This document shows positions 45,770-56,855 of a DNA stretch of 64,000 bases, piece by piece; position 1 is the first letter of the stretch, and every line of letters begins with the position of its first letter. Source of the stretch: Diplolepis rosae. Its lineage: Eukaryota > Arthropoda > Insecta > Hymenoptera > Diplolepididae. The stretch is taken from contig JAPYXD010000714.1 in the NCBI GenBank assembly GCA_030998225.1, positions 4,650,001 through 4,714,000 of the forward strand, in the 5' to 3' direction. Under the pieces are notes generated by a model. It was given only the letters and a program-made list of their open reading frames with translations, ran no database searches and was not told where the DNA came from. Made by a program: the position numbers and the translations under genes.

Positions 45770-48556
45770 TTATTTTTCCCTTTTGCTATTTGTAATTTCC
45801 TGTTTAAGGTCGTTTATATTATATTCGCCTACGCTTTTTCCTTTGAGGTTTTTTAATTCATAGATTGTGGGGGAGATTTTTTTCTTAACTATATAGGGGC
45901 CTTCGTATTTATTGAATAGTTTGCCCGTCTTACTATCTGCCTTATTAGATATTTTAGTTGCTATTTTTAAAACCTTATCGCCCACCTTAAATTCTACGAG
46001 TCTTCTACGTATACTATAATGAGTAGCCTGTTTTTCATTAGCCTCATCCAAGTTCTTTTGGACTTCTTCCATAATCATTTCTAATATTCTTAACCTATCT
46101 GTCCACTTATTTTCGTCTTGAAATACAATCTCGTCATCCTTTTCGATACTTTTTCTCAAAGATTGTAATGGTTGCAGTTCACGGCCCAGGTTTAAAAATG
46201 CAGGGGTATATTTTGTTGATGTGTCCCTGCTCGTGTTAATTGCGAATTGCAGATCATCAATATTTTCGTCCCATGCTGTGTGGTCATTTTGTATATATGC
46301 CCCGATTATTTCTTTGATGGTTCGGTTGTAGCGTTTCGTGGGATTTGCCTGGGGGTAGCATCTGGGTGTTTTAGTGTGTGGAATTCCAAACTTCTCTGTT
46401 AATTCCCGTATGGTTCCATTTACGAACTCGGTGCCGTTGTCCGTATGGAGAATTCGCGGGGTTCCCCAACGCGACACGATTCGTATATGGAATTCGGATT
46501 CCATTGTTCTTCCGTTCGCCTTTATAACGGGTATGATCTCGACCCATTTGGTAAAGAGGTCGAAAAACACTAATATATACTGGTTTTTACCTTTTTTACT
46601 CAGTGGCAGCGGTCCCATTATATCAGCTGCTACCATGGTCCACGGCTTCTCGATGAGTCTCTTACCCATTAGTCCTATTTTTGTTTGGTTGTTTGTTTTT
46701 GTCCTCTGGCAGGTTTCGCAGTTTTTTACATATCTGATTACCTCTGAATATAACCCTGGCCAGTAGTAGCACTCGGATATTCTTGCGTATGTTTTCTCGG
46801 ATCCCAAATGTCCTGCTTGAATTTCGTCATGGTTTTCTTTCAAGACTTGTGCTCTTAACCTTTTAGGCACAACTAATTTCCACGGATTTATTTCTGGTAA
46901 AAGGGAGGATTTGAGTGGGTCTGGTTTGAAGAAATACAATTGGGAGTCCCTAATTCTCCACTTTTCATGGTCTTCTGGTCTTTTCCTGATTTGTCTCATT
47001 TTTCTTGAATACCAGTCATCTGTTTCGTCTTCTACCTCCGTCTTTGGTTTTTCTGTACTACATGCTAACGCGAATGCTGTTGTTTTTGTTGCTTCGTTGG
47101 AACGTGACAGAGCGTCTGGGAGTAGGTTTGAACTTCCCTTTCTGTAGACCACTTCATAGTCGAACTCGAGCAGTACCAACGCCCACCTTGCTAATCGTCC
47201 TGTAGGGTTTTTTAGGTTATATAGCCATTTTAGTGCCGTGTGATCTGTTATTACCTTGAAGCTATAACCCTCAAGGTATGGTCTGAACTTCCTCATCGCC
47301 CATACTACTGCTAAACATTCTTTTTCTGAGGCCGAGTATCGTGTCTCTGCACTATTCAGATTTCTGCTTGCGTATCCGATTACATGGTTTCTTCCGTTTA
47401 TTGTCTGGTTCAATACCGCTCCTAGTCCAGTGTCACTAGCGTCCGTTTCTAGCTGGAAAGGTTGTGAAAAGTCTGGGCAGGTTAGAATGGGTGCTGATGT
47501 CAAATGTTCCTTTATTTTGTCGAAAGCTTCTATCTGTTCTATTCCCCACTCCCACTTTTTATTCTTTTTTAATAATCTGTTTAATGGTTCTATTATTTCG
47601 GCAAAGTGTGGTATGAACTTTCTATACCAACTTGCCATTCCTATTAATCTTTGTAACTGTTTAATATTCTTGGGTGTGGGAGGTTCCAGGATTGGTTGAA
47701 TTTTATCATCGTCGATTTGAAGTCCTCTTTCGTTAACTTTGAAACCAAGGTATTTGATTTCTGAACAACCGAATTCACATTTATCTAGTCCTATTGTTAG
47801 GTTTGCTTTTTTAATTTTATCCAATACGAGACTCAAATATTTTAGGTGGTCGTCAAAATTTTGCGTAACAATGATTATATCGTCTAAGTAACAAAAAACA
47901 TTCGGCTTCAAATCTGTGTTTATAACCTTATCCATCAGTCTCTGGAAAGTGGCTGGAGCATTGGTAAGACCAAATGGCATCCGTTTAAATTGGTACATCC
48001 CTTTTCCAGCAACTGTGAATGCTGTGATGGGTTTAGAATTTTCCTCTAAAGGTATTTGTAAATATGCTGATTTTAAGTCTATTTTTGAAATAAATTTTGC
48101 TGATCGTAAGGTGTCTAGAATTTCATTCATCAAAGGGATTGGGTACAGATATTCTTTGGGATTTTGGATGTTTTGTGTTTTTTGTGGTGGGTCTGGGTTC
48201 TCCTTAGCTTGATTAAAATCATTTAGGTTTCTTCCCATCATGGTTTTGCCGTTTTCTCTTTCGCTTTTTAATTTTATTTTTCCCCCGAATTTCGGTTTTA
48301 GTTGCTTATTATTATTTTCTATATCATTTGTTTGTGACTTAATCCGATTGTTTGCGCTGGTTTGAGTTTTACTATTCATTTTATTTTCAATTATTCCGCT
48401 ACTATCTTCCTTACTAGTTTTTGTTGTCTTTGTGTTATCTGAAGTAATGCTTTCAATGATTGGTCTGGGTAGGGACTGAGGCCTTGCCTCCATTTGATAG
48501 GGAGTTGGTGGGCTACCTGGTAGCCACCAAGTTCCGGTGTCGTAATCTAAGGTCAT
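45770..48556 (-). CDS. pol: Ty3/Gypsy pol, 928 codons, RT N-terminus missing
   Basis: Long uninterrupted frame. After about 130 residues of non-domain sequence the RT begins in the palm (EYLYPIPLMNEIL, SKIDLKSAYLQIPLEE, RMPFGLTNAPATFQRLMD, CYLDDIIIV). The usual first RT motifs (W..V.KK, DFR.LN) are absent, so part of RT has been lost in frame. RNase H follows (LETDASDTGLGAVL, EKECLAVVWA, TDHTALKWL, PDALSR). Integrase has the HHCC finger (H...GHLGSEKTYARI, CETCQRTK) and core Asp residues in AADIMGPLP and HTDNGTEF. The position of the DDE Glu reads NPTKRYNRT, with Lys in place of Glu. The chromodomain-like end is absent. Defective despite the open frame. Confidence 0.9.
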   Translation of the reverse strand: MTLDYDTGTWWLPGSPPTPYQMEARPQSLPRPIIESITSDNTKTTKTSKEDSSGIIENKMNSKTQTSANNRIKSQTNDIENNNKQLKPKFGGKIKLKSERENGKTMMGRNLNDFNQAKENPDPPQKTQNIQNPKEYLYPIPLMNEILDTLRSAKFISKIDLKSAYLQIPLEENSKPITAFTVAGKGMYQFKRMPFGLTNAPATFQRLMDKVINTDLKPNVFCYLDDIIIVTQNFDDHLKYLSLVLDKIKKANLTIGLDKCEFGCSEIKYLGFKVNERGLQIDDDKIQPILEPPTPKNIKQLQRLIGMASWYRKFIPHFAEIIEPLNRLLKKNKKWEWGIEQIEAFDKIKEHLTSAPILTCPDFSQPFQLETDASDTGLGAVLNQTINGRNHVIGYASRNLNSAETRYSASEKECLAVVWAMRKFRPYLEGYSFKVITDHTALKWLYNLKNPTGRLARWALVLLEFDYEVVYRKGSSNLLPDALSRSNEATKTTAFALACSTEKPKTEVEDETDDWYSRKMRQIRKRPEDHEKWRIRDSQLYFFKPDPLKSSLLPEINPWKLVVPKRLRAQVLKENHDEIQAGHLGSEKTYARISECYYWPGLYSEVIRYVKNCETCQRTKTNNQTKIGLMGKRLIEKPWTMVAADIMGPLPLSKKGKNQYILVFFDLFTKWVEIIPVIKANGRTMESEFHIRIVSRWGTPRILHTDNGTEFVNGTIRELTEKFGIPHTKTPRCYPQANPTKRYNRTIKEIIGAYIQNDHTAWDENIDDLQFAINTSRDTSTKYTPAFLNLGRELQPLQSLRKSIEKDDEIVFQDENKWTDRLRILEMIMEEVQKNLDEANEKQATHYSIRRRLVEFKVGDKVLKIATKISNKADSKTGKLFNKYEGPYIVKKKISPTIYELKNLKGKSVGEYNINDLKQEITNSKREK

Positions 48557-48571
48557 TTTAAGGTTTTATTT

Positions 48572-48660
48572 CGGATTTTTTCAATTCGATTTCCCATTCC
48601 TTGCCCAAGTCTTCGAGTTCCTCGAATTTCTCTGTATCATTAAGAGTTTATAGTTGAAAT
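48572..48660 (-). pseudogene. C-terminal remnant of Ty3/Gypsy gag
   Basis: Directly upstream of pol on the same strand a frame reads EKFEELEDLGKEWEIELKK and ends in TAA four bases before the pol ATG. Acidic/basic heptads and the position suggest the Gag C-terminus. The rest of gag is not found further upstream. Confidence 0.4.
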
Positions 48661-48959
48661 TCATGTACACATTATTAGTCGATTACGCTTGTAAATTATA
48701 TTTTACCTCGTTTTTCACCCCCTAGATCGGCAAGTCCACCGAGAAAAATTACGTGCCCATAAAAGGAATGAAGCTAAGGGCATTCCAATAAGGTGGCATC
48801 TTTATTATATGTGAAACATGTGTAATAAGGAGGAAAATTCGTTTTTCTATAAAAAAAAGCAGGACCTAAACGGCAGCAAGACTTGTATATAGCATTCAAA
48901 CTAGACGAAAGTGTATCTTAATGGATCATTTTAATTGTGCGGGATAGATGTATTAGGTA

Positions 48960-49190
48960 CAAAACTAAGTTCTCGGTTGTTTTTGCTGTATGTGGCCGTG
49001 TATTGTCTTGAAGCAATATTACTGGCCTCTTCCCAACACTGGTAATATGCCTTTTCTTCTAGAGCGCCACTCACACAAGAATGCTCAGCAAGAATATAAC
49101 AGTGTTACAGCCTTATCCTTCATTTTCTGGACTAAGAATATGAGGAACCCAGCGCCCCTCCTTTTGAACTCTTCTTACAGGTATTATAAG
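48960..49190 (-). pseudogene. Mariner transposase fragment (49 kb)
   Basis: Minus-strand frames show GRWVPHILSPENEG (the WVPH.L box), an eroded stretch, then RPVILLQDNTRPHTAKTTEN containing the second catalytic Asp. The segment with the first Asp and everything after the second is missing. A different family from the 40-kb mariner. Confidence 0.75.
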
Positions 49191-49582
49191 ACACATCATT
49201 GCATTATAAGGAATGCGAAGAGGATTTAGTACCTGAGGTCGTGCTTTTCGAACGACATTGCATTCTTTACTGTTTTTCCAGGATATATCAACAGAGCTCT
49301 CACATATAACAGTGAACTTTAAAGTTGAGGCATAGTATTTTTGAACCACCACAGGGCGGAAAACCATTCTCATTTGAATAGAAGCTATTGTGGATTAAAG
49401 CTTGGGACCGAGAACTCAGTTGTACAACCAATATATGATTATAATAAAAAATAATCATATATTACCTAAATTGAACTTGTTAAATTGAATGAGGTAACAA
49501 AATACATAGGTAATCTCAAGCAGGTATACATTTATGCTAATAATGTTGCTGTCTTAGGAAAGGGATACATGTTTCAACTTAC

Positions 49583-49720
49583 TTTGGTGCTATATCAGAG
49601 CCTTGCTGCATAAGTGAGCCTATGGTGAACCAAAGGGAGTTGAGGAGGGTGAACTCGTTTTCAAGGCCTTCGATTTGACCGTTGCATAGATGAGAATTCT
49701 TCCACTCGTAAGGACTGAAC
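49583..49720 (-). CDS. Ionotropic glutamate receptor, kainate type: pore exon
   Basis: A 138-bp exon between CTGCAG/ (acceptor, 49721-49726) and /GTAAGT (49577-49582). It encodes [14 protein letters not shown], then [20 protein letters not shown] and GSDIAPK. This is the end of M1, the pore helix and loop, and the start of the next helix of GRIK-type subunits. The residue at the Q/R editing position of the pore loop is Gln (LMQQG), the form linked to calcium permeability in this family. One base plus 45 codons plus two bases; the trailing AA is completed by the G opening the exon at 6856. Upstream exons were not recognised within the window. Confidence 0.9.
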
Positions 49721-49726
49721 CTGCAG

Positions 49727-50960
49727 ACATATCAATTTAAATTTTACAATTTGAAATACCGATTTTCAAGCTCTAAACCAAGTCCAGTATTTATGCTCCT
49801 GTTACAAATGAGATCCCAGTAACAAGGAGACCATTATTATGAATTGAAAAGTTTTATTTGAAGTAGATCACGTTTTAGAGTCCAAAATAGAATCCCAAGC
49901 AATCCTTTTTAAAAGTTGAAATGCATTCAAAATTATTTATTTGGTGGAACGAAATCAGGTCGCACGTTTTTAATGCCCTGCTAAAAAATGAAGATCCTAT
50001 GAAATGAATTATCAGACAGACTAATCTGAAATTTCAAAATACCAAATAAATTTTAGAAGCCCTATGAAAGTACTTTAATTAATCACTGTAGAATCTCAAA
50101 TAAACAGAATTAAATTTCTAAGATGGGAGCATTCTTTTTATGTACAAAACTAGGTTCTAATAAAAAATAATCAGGAATTAAACAGTTTGAGTTATATTGA
50201 AAAAGGTTTATTGCAAAAACTAATAAATGTATTTGAATGCATGGGATTAGATATGGTGTTCGGATGTGAAATAAGACCGTTACTTTTTATAGGCCTAAAA
50301 ATAGCCTGATGATGTGTTTTTACTGATTCAACATAAAGCTTTTTTACTGCAGAGGAACTTTTTTATGTTTAAAATATACATACTTGTTTATGCGTTTGTT
50401 GATTAATATTTTCGTATCGTCCGCTTGAATTTTCAAATCTGAATAATTGCAGGGGAAGCAGTTCGCTTATACTAAAATGAAGCTCTAGTCATATTGAAAC
50501 CGATAAAAACAACAATGATTCGATCACCGACAGCGGCTGTTTCGATATATTAGTCAGATATGCGACGGTTTATTCAGGTCTTTAACACACTAAGTCAAGC
50601 TTCCGTGAATTTCACACATTGAATTTTTTCTAACAATACCACAGTGGTCCAGAATCCACAAAAGTCGATAATAAATCTAAGGTCTAGTTTAATCTTAACA
50701 AAGCGGTTTCCTGAGAGGTTTTTCGGGTCGCTGATTACGAATCTGATATCTAAATTTCCAAAAACAAAATGGCGGATGACTTTACGAAAAACTTCATCGA
50801 TTTGCTTTAAAATTGAGATACAGGGGTTTTCTAGGTCGCTGATTACGAATCTGATGTTACAATTTCCAAAAACTAACCGCTATGAAGCGCATGCGATTAG
50901 TTCAATTTTTAGTACTGTTAATATAAACTTCCAATGCTTCAGAGTTGTTGGTTCGTCAGC
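49727..50960. other. Intron-like stretch with two repeat units
   Basis: Two units of about 60 bp (50732-50790 and 50831-50880) share GGTCGCTGATTACGAATCTG and AATTTCCAAAAAC; the first ends AAAATGGCGGATGAC. Otherwise AT-rich with no gene recognised. Confidence 0.5.
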
Positions 50961-50979
50961 ATAAGTCATGAATTTAACA

Positions 50980-51680
50980 TACTCCCAAAGATTCTGGAAT
51001 CGATATGACCTCCTCAATGGTGTAAAATCTCTTTCCTCGAAGCCATCTTTTTCAATTAGGAAAAAAACATTAATCGCTGGGGGCTAGATCTGCAGAAAGC
51101 GGTGGATGAGGTAGCAATTCGTAACCCAAAGAATCCAGTTTCACCATCGCTTTTATAGATAAGTGCGCCGGTGCCCTATCTTTATGAAAAAAGATATTTC
51201 TTCTTCAAATGCGGACGATTTTTTAATCTCCTCATCCGCTTTGTTCAAAAAAGTAATATAGTGCTGGACAGGTATTTTTTTCCTTTTGTCAAATAGTCGG
51301 TGGATATTATGCCATCCACATTCCAAAAAGTACTGGCCATAACCTGGTCGGTTTGCAACCACTCTGCAGACTGTCTGTTGGACTCCGGTGTGTGATAATG
51401 GATCCACGTTTTATCAATTATCACGAATCGATACAAAAATTTCGTTTGATTACGCTGAAACAACGCCAACGAACGCTTCAAATCATCACCATGTCAAATA
51501 TGGCACACGCATTCCGTTGATATCTTCACCATGTTAGCTGTTTCACCTACCTTAATTTTTCGTTCATCCAAAATAATACGATACACTTTTTTATATTTGC
51601 TTCAGTAGCTGCGTCATTATATTGATTCTTAGTCAATGCATCATTCATCATCATACCTGATGCTTCGTGTTTGGGATTGG
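50980..51680 (-). pseudogene. Mariner transposase fragment (51 kb)
   Basis: Minus-strand frames carry NQTKFLYRFVIIDKTWIHYH and TPESNRQSAEW (first catalytic region, DKTW in place of DETW), then VMASTFWNVDGIISTDYL and, in eroded form, the region before YSPDLAPSD (near 51100). N- and C-terminal ends are damaged. No terminal repeats identified. Confidence 0.8.
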
Positions 51681-51699
51681 ACTATAATTTCATTTATAG

Positions 51700-52288
51700 T
51701 GTTACTTTTGCTGGAACGATTTGTGACTAAATTAATTTGGTAGAGGTAGTCATTAAAAACAGAGGCACTTTCACTAAGTAAATTTATTGGAGTTAATTAC
51801 TCAATTGATAAAGTTCACTGGCTTTACAAATATTACTGAAGGTATCTTAAAGTAAATTTTGAACACCGTTTCCGCTCATTGTGAAAATTAACTGCCGGCT
51901 CTGCTCGCACGAGGCTAACGTTTCTCTCTCTCGAATTGTACTGACTTATCGTCGAATCCGTCGATCGATATTGGCGAAGAAAACCTACCTCACACGCTCG
52001 TACTTCATCAATCAGATAATAGCGAATGAGATATTGGCTTTCGTGAGCATACCGCCCGCCTCGTTCTAAGACAAGAGAACTACGGGCGCTTATGAACCAT
52101 AATATCTTAAACGAACAAAAAGAACGTTGCAGTATTAAAGTATTCAAATTGAGTTAATTTCGGAGATAATACAATTCATAATTCTAATATAAGTTCATTC
52201 AGTTTTTGGGAAGCCGCAGACTTCAAATATTACATAAATTGTAAATTTATTTAGTGGTAATACCTATTTATAAAATAATTCTGCGGCA
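51700..52288 (-). mobile_element. Possible 3' LTR of the BEL/Pao element
   Basis: On the minus strand a G-rich tract GGCGGGCGGCC precedes TGCCGCAGAATTATTTTATA, and an AATAAA lies near 51783. The block ends AAGTAACA. Position just after the pol end supports an LTR of about 590 bp, but no second copy was found to confirm it. Confidence 0.35.
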
Positions 52289-52329
52289 AGGCCGCCCGCC
52301 ATGACAAATTAGTTTTAATTGTCTTTAAG

Positions 52330-55300
52330 TTAAGTTTCCTTATTAATAGGTAATAAACAGAGTTTTACAATAGGTTTTTTATAAACGCCCTCGGCTATTT
52401 TTACAGTCACAGCCCGCACAAGGTTATCCTGACCGGGATGGCAAGAGATGACTCTACCCAAATTCCATTCACAGGAAGGATTGTTGTCATCGCGAATAAG
52501 AACAATATCGTCTTTATTGACGTTTAATTCTCTATTTTGCCATTTATATCTATTTTGCAATCTTTGAAAATATTCAATAGACCATCTTTTCCAAAGAAGC
52601 CTATTCAATTTCTGCATCAACTCCCAGCGCGACAATCGATTCTCGGTTGAGTTTAGAACAGAAGGTTCCGGAATTGAGAGCAAATGAGATCCTGTTAAAA
52701 ATTGACCGGGTATTAAATATAATAAGCTATCTGCATTATCGGAAATCGCTGATATTGGCCAGGAATAAGGACTCACCTCTACTTGACAGAGAAAAGTTGA
52801 CATCTCCTCTATTGTGAGTGTATGATTACCTAATACTTTGTAAAGGTGGTGCTTGAGACTTTTGACACATGCTTCCCATAAGCCTCCAAAATAAGGCCCA
52901 TAAAGAGGTATGAAGTGTCACTCTACATTCTCTTTGACGAAGTAGTGTTTCAGATTTTCATCGTGTCGTAAAATTCGGAAGGCACTTTTGAGTTCCTTAC
53001 TTGCTCCTTGGAAATTTGTCCCATTGTCGCTATAGAGATATGAAAGTAAACCTCTTCTTGCTACAAATCTCTTGAAAGCGGCCAAGAAGGTAGTTGAAGT
53101 AGAATCACTTATCAATCCTAGATGAATAGCTCTTATAGCAAAGCATATAAAGATCGCAACATAAGCTTTATGTGATTTATAGCCGCAACCTATCCCTAAT
53201 CGAACTAGAATAGGCCCTGTGTAGTCGAGGCCACTATGCTCGAAGGGTCTCGATCTTGATACTCTAGGTGCTGGTAATTCACCCATCATTTGAGATGAAA
53301 TTTTTGCCTTTTGACGGGAACACGTTATAAATTTATTTATTATGTGACGAACTGAGTCACGGGCCTTAAGAATCTCAGAATATGGAGGGTGAGCTGAGGA
53401 CCACCATGCAATGCTCTAAAATTCACTTGTTTAATGATTGAATCAGTAAGTCGATGCTTTGGTAATATAATGGGATGTTTAGACTCATAGGGAATAGGAG
53501 CGTTTTCCAAACGTCCTCTTACTCGTAAGAGTTTGTTTATATCAAAAAGGGGCCTTTTAACGAGCTGGACCCAAGACGAGAATTGTTCGATTGAATGGAT
53601 TTTATATCAGAAGAGAACTTATTTGTCTGCAAATACCTAAACTTAAAGATTTTAGCCTTGTTTAATTCTTCAGTAGTTAGAAATTTTTCTTTGGGCATCC
53701 TCAAACGACTAATTACAAGATCGATGAAGCGATAGCAGAGAGCTGTAATTTTGATCAATTTGGGCCAACAGGATGTCTTATCAGAATGTTTTGCTAAAGA
53801 TGAATTTTTCGTTTGAGTAGAATTTAAACATACTTCTGTAGCTTTCTTAATCCCTTTGTTTTTCTTTGCATAAATCGAAAGACATTTCTCTCTTTCCCTT
53901 TCTAAATCTTCCTCAGAAATACAAGGCCAGTTTTCAGGAGACTGCGATAGAAAGGGAGGACCATGCCACCACAGTGGATGACTTGGTAATTCATCTAGAG
54001 TACGTCCGCGAGAAATGCAATCAGCGGGATTTAATGTTGTAAAAACATGATTCCATTTTGCTTCAGAGATATTGGTCTGGATCAACGCAACCCTATTAGC
54101 TACAAATGTAGGCCAAGTTGAAGGAGTCTTACCAAGCCAAGATAGCACTGTGGTTGAATCTGACCAACAATACATAGGTACAGCCGAAAGATCTATTTCT
54201 TGTTTGACTTGTAGTAATTTAGATAAAAGAAAGGCAGCACATAATTCTAAGCGAGGTACACTGGTCGTGAGAATAGGAATCGTTTTAGATCTAGCAACTA
54301 GAAGAGAAGTTTTAACTAATTTATGCTGATTAACTATTTTCAAATAAACAACGGCACCATACGCCTTCCTAGAAGCATCAGCAAACCTGTAAAATTGGAA
54401 GGATAGTATGTTATCAGTTAGGCCATTCCAACTCGGAATTTTCATTTTCTCTACTAAAGTCAAACGGGTATAGTAGTAATTCCAGCGTTCTTGTAGATTT
54501 GGTGGAGGGGGCTCATCCTACTCTAATTTTCTAAATCAAAGCTATTGCATTAGAATTTTGGCTACTATTATAATTGGAGCTAACCATCCATGAGGATCAA
54601 AAAGTTTAGAGATAAGAGACAAAACTGTACGTTTGGTTACAACTTTCATGGGTTGCGTGTTTACTGAAAACAAAAAAAAACAGTCCGATTTTTGACACCA
54701 ATGCAATCCTAGAAATCTGGAACAGCAAATATCCTTAAGGTTTCTAGATTCTGCAAAACAATTCAAATTTTATTGAATGACCTCTTGGGGTCTTTCAGGT
54801 GCTTAGGAGGGAAGGACTCACAGGCTCTTGTTGCAGTTTCCTGTTGGCGTTCCATGGACGTTAAGAGGAATCCGGGTTGGTAATGATACTGGTTCGGGTT
54901 CAGGTTTTAATTTTTTTGTTTTGTTATCAACTTCCTTGAACCTCACAATTTTATTCCTAGACGGAACATTATTTACTTTAGTTCAGCTAGAATCGTTAGC
55001 AGACCATTTGCGCAGAGGAAATCCCCCCTTTTCGAGTAACTGAATCAGTTCCTTTTGCAAGTTTAAAGCCTTTTCTAAGCCATCGGCACCAAATAATACA
55101 TCATATACGTAAATGTCTCGTTTTAGAATGACACTAGCTTCTGGATATTTAGTCCCAGCATCACTAGCTAGCTGTTTTAACACTCAGTTAGCTAAGAAAG
55201 GAGCAGAACCTGTTCCATAGGTAACAGTCTGCAATTGATAGTAAGTTAACTCTAGAAGTTCCGCGAAGGCACACTATTCTTTGTAAAAGGTTTACTAATG

Positions 55301-55500
55301 ATTCAGACATAAAGGTAGCATCAGTATCTTGATCGAAAAAAGCTCTTACAATTATTTCTCGACCATTATGAGCGCGAAGTTTAATTTTTTCAGTAGCTAA
55401 TAGAGTCGAACTACTTTTAGAACATCGTAAACTTAAGGAAAAATTAGCAGCAGTAGCGTGTAAGCTTGCGTTATTCAAATTAACATTATTAGAAGTGTTT
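52330..55500 (-). pseudogene. BEL/Pao retrotransposon pol
   Basis: Broken minus-strand frames give the BEL/Pao order. Protease-like FFDQDTDATFMSESL is near 55300. RT palm ILKRDIYVYDVLFGADG is near 55100, where the YVDD motif reads YVYD. RT end VLSLISKLFDPHGWLAPIII is near 54600. RNase H (53537-54463) has FRFADASRKAYGAVVYL-like sequence, RLELCAAFLLSKLL, CWSDSTTVLSWL and NPADCISRG. Integrase core (52870-53289) has HSGLDYTGPI, YSDNGTNFQGA and GGLWEAC (D, D and E seen). The C-terminal domain has DIVLIRDDN and LGRVI. At least five breaks and a Penelope-derived piece at 54737-54815. Confidence 0.88.
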
Positions 55501-55623
55501 TCGTTCAGCCGAAATAAATTATAAATTAGTCTGCATGACTTATTTAGTTGATTTCAAGTAGCTTCACAAAAATCTTATTTACATAATCGACTGAAATGAT
55601 TTAGAAAAATTTGTAAATAGTAA

Positions 55624-56851
55624 CCCAGCAAAAAATGTTATATAACATGTATGTAACTGTTACGTAACAGATTGCAACACGTTACATAGCTGGTGACTTA
55701 CAGGTGAGTCACTTGTGACGCAAAATGTCACATACTGTGTGATGAATTAGTTTTATAACAGCTCTGTAACGCTGTAATGTAATGGGTCTGTAACAGACTT
55801 ATGTAACATATGTGCTATATTGTTACGCATCATCAATGTAAATATGTTCTATATGTGTTATGCAATTATGTTATATAGAAGTTTTGTAAAAGCGATATGT
55901 AAATAGTATCTAACGGAGATATTTTAAACAGATATGCGATGATAAAATATTGATAAAACACAACTCATTTCTGTGAGTCAAATTTTGCACCTTTGTGTTA
56001 TTTGTCGATTACTGAATATTATACTTAGGGCAAGTAAAATTTTACCATAAGAGCAATTCACTTTACACAAGTTATTACCCACAGTTTTTAATTTTTCCAG
56101 CTATTATTGATGTCGGTATTCGGGAAATTAAAATATCTATATGTAACATTACATGATTCTTACATATCTGATAATAACGTGCATTATACACAACCTACAG
56201 AGAAGCACTACACAGTAATGCCGTCATAGTACACTTACGTAACACTGCAAAGAAAGTGTTATAGATCATTCGCGTAACCAAGTTACAGAATCAAAGTTAC
56301 AGTATTGTCACATAAAAATTATGTCACACTGTTACGTAGCTGTTACTAATGTACATTATGTACAACTAAGATAACTATTCCGTAACATTGTTACATTACC
56401 CTTACGTAACAAAGAAACGAAATTGTAATAGGTCATTTAGGTAACCAAGTTATAGAAAAGATGTTACGTGGTTCTTACATAAAAATTATGTCACATTGCT
56501 ACATAGCTTTTATTAATGTACATTATACACGACTTACATAATTATACAGTAATACCGTGATAGTTCACTTACATAACATTATGACTAAACTGTTACAGAG
56601 CATGTTTGTAACACAATTAGAGAACGAATTTTACATTGTTTTTCTATAGAATATACATCCCACTGCTACAGAATTGTCACATTTACTCTTTTATTGATCT
56701 TTTACATCTCCACGCGGTAACAATCTTACATAGCATTGTTACGTTCCTGTTATATAGCAATTACATCACTGAACAATAACAATCGTTACATAACCAGAAA
56801 TAACTATGTCACCCTTTTGTTACGGAGCGGTTACATAACGCGTTTGCTGGG
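55624..56851. mobile_element. 1.2-kb TIR element rich in TTACGTAA-like palindromes
   Basis: It begins CCCAGCAAAAAATGTTATATAA and ends GTTACATAACGCGTTTGCTGGG, imperfect inverted termini. The interior has no ORF but many copies of TTACGTAA, TTACATAA, TTATGTAA and relatives in both orientations, together with GTTAC/GTAAC half-sites every few tens of bases. It resembles a non-autonomous DNA transposon with dense subterminal repeats. Target duplication is unclear. Confidence 0.65.
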
Positions 56852-56855
56852 AATT

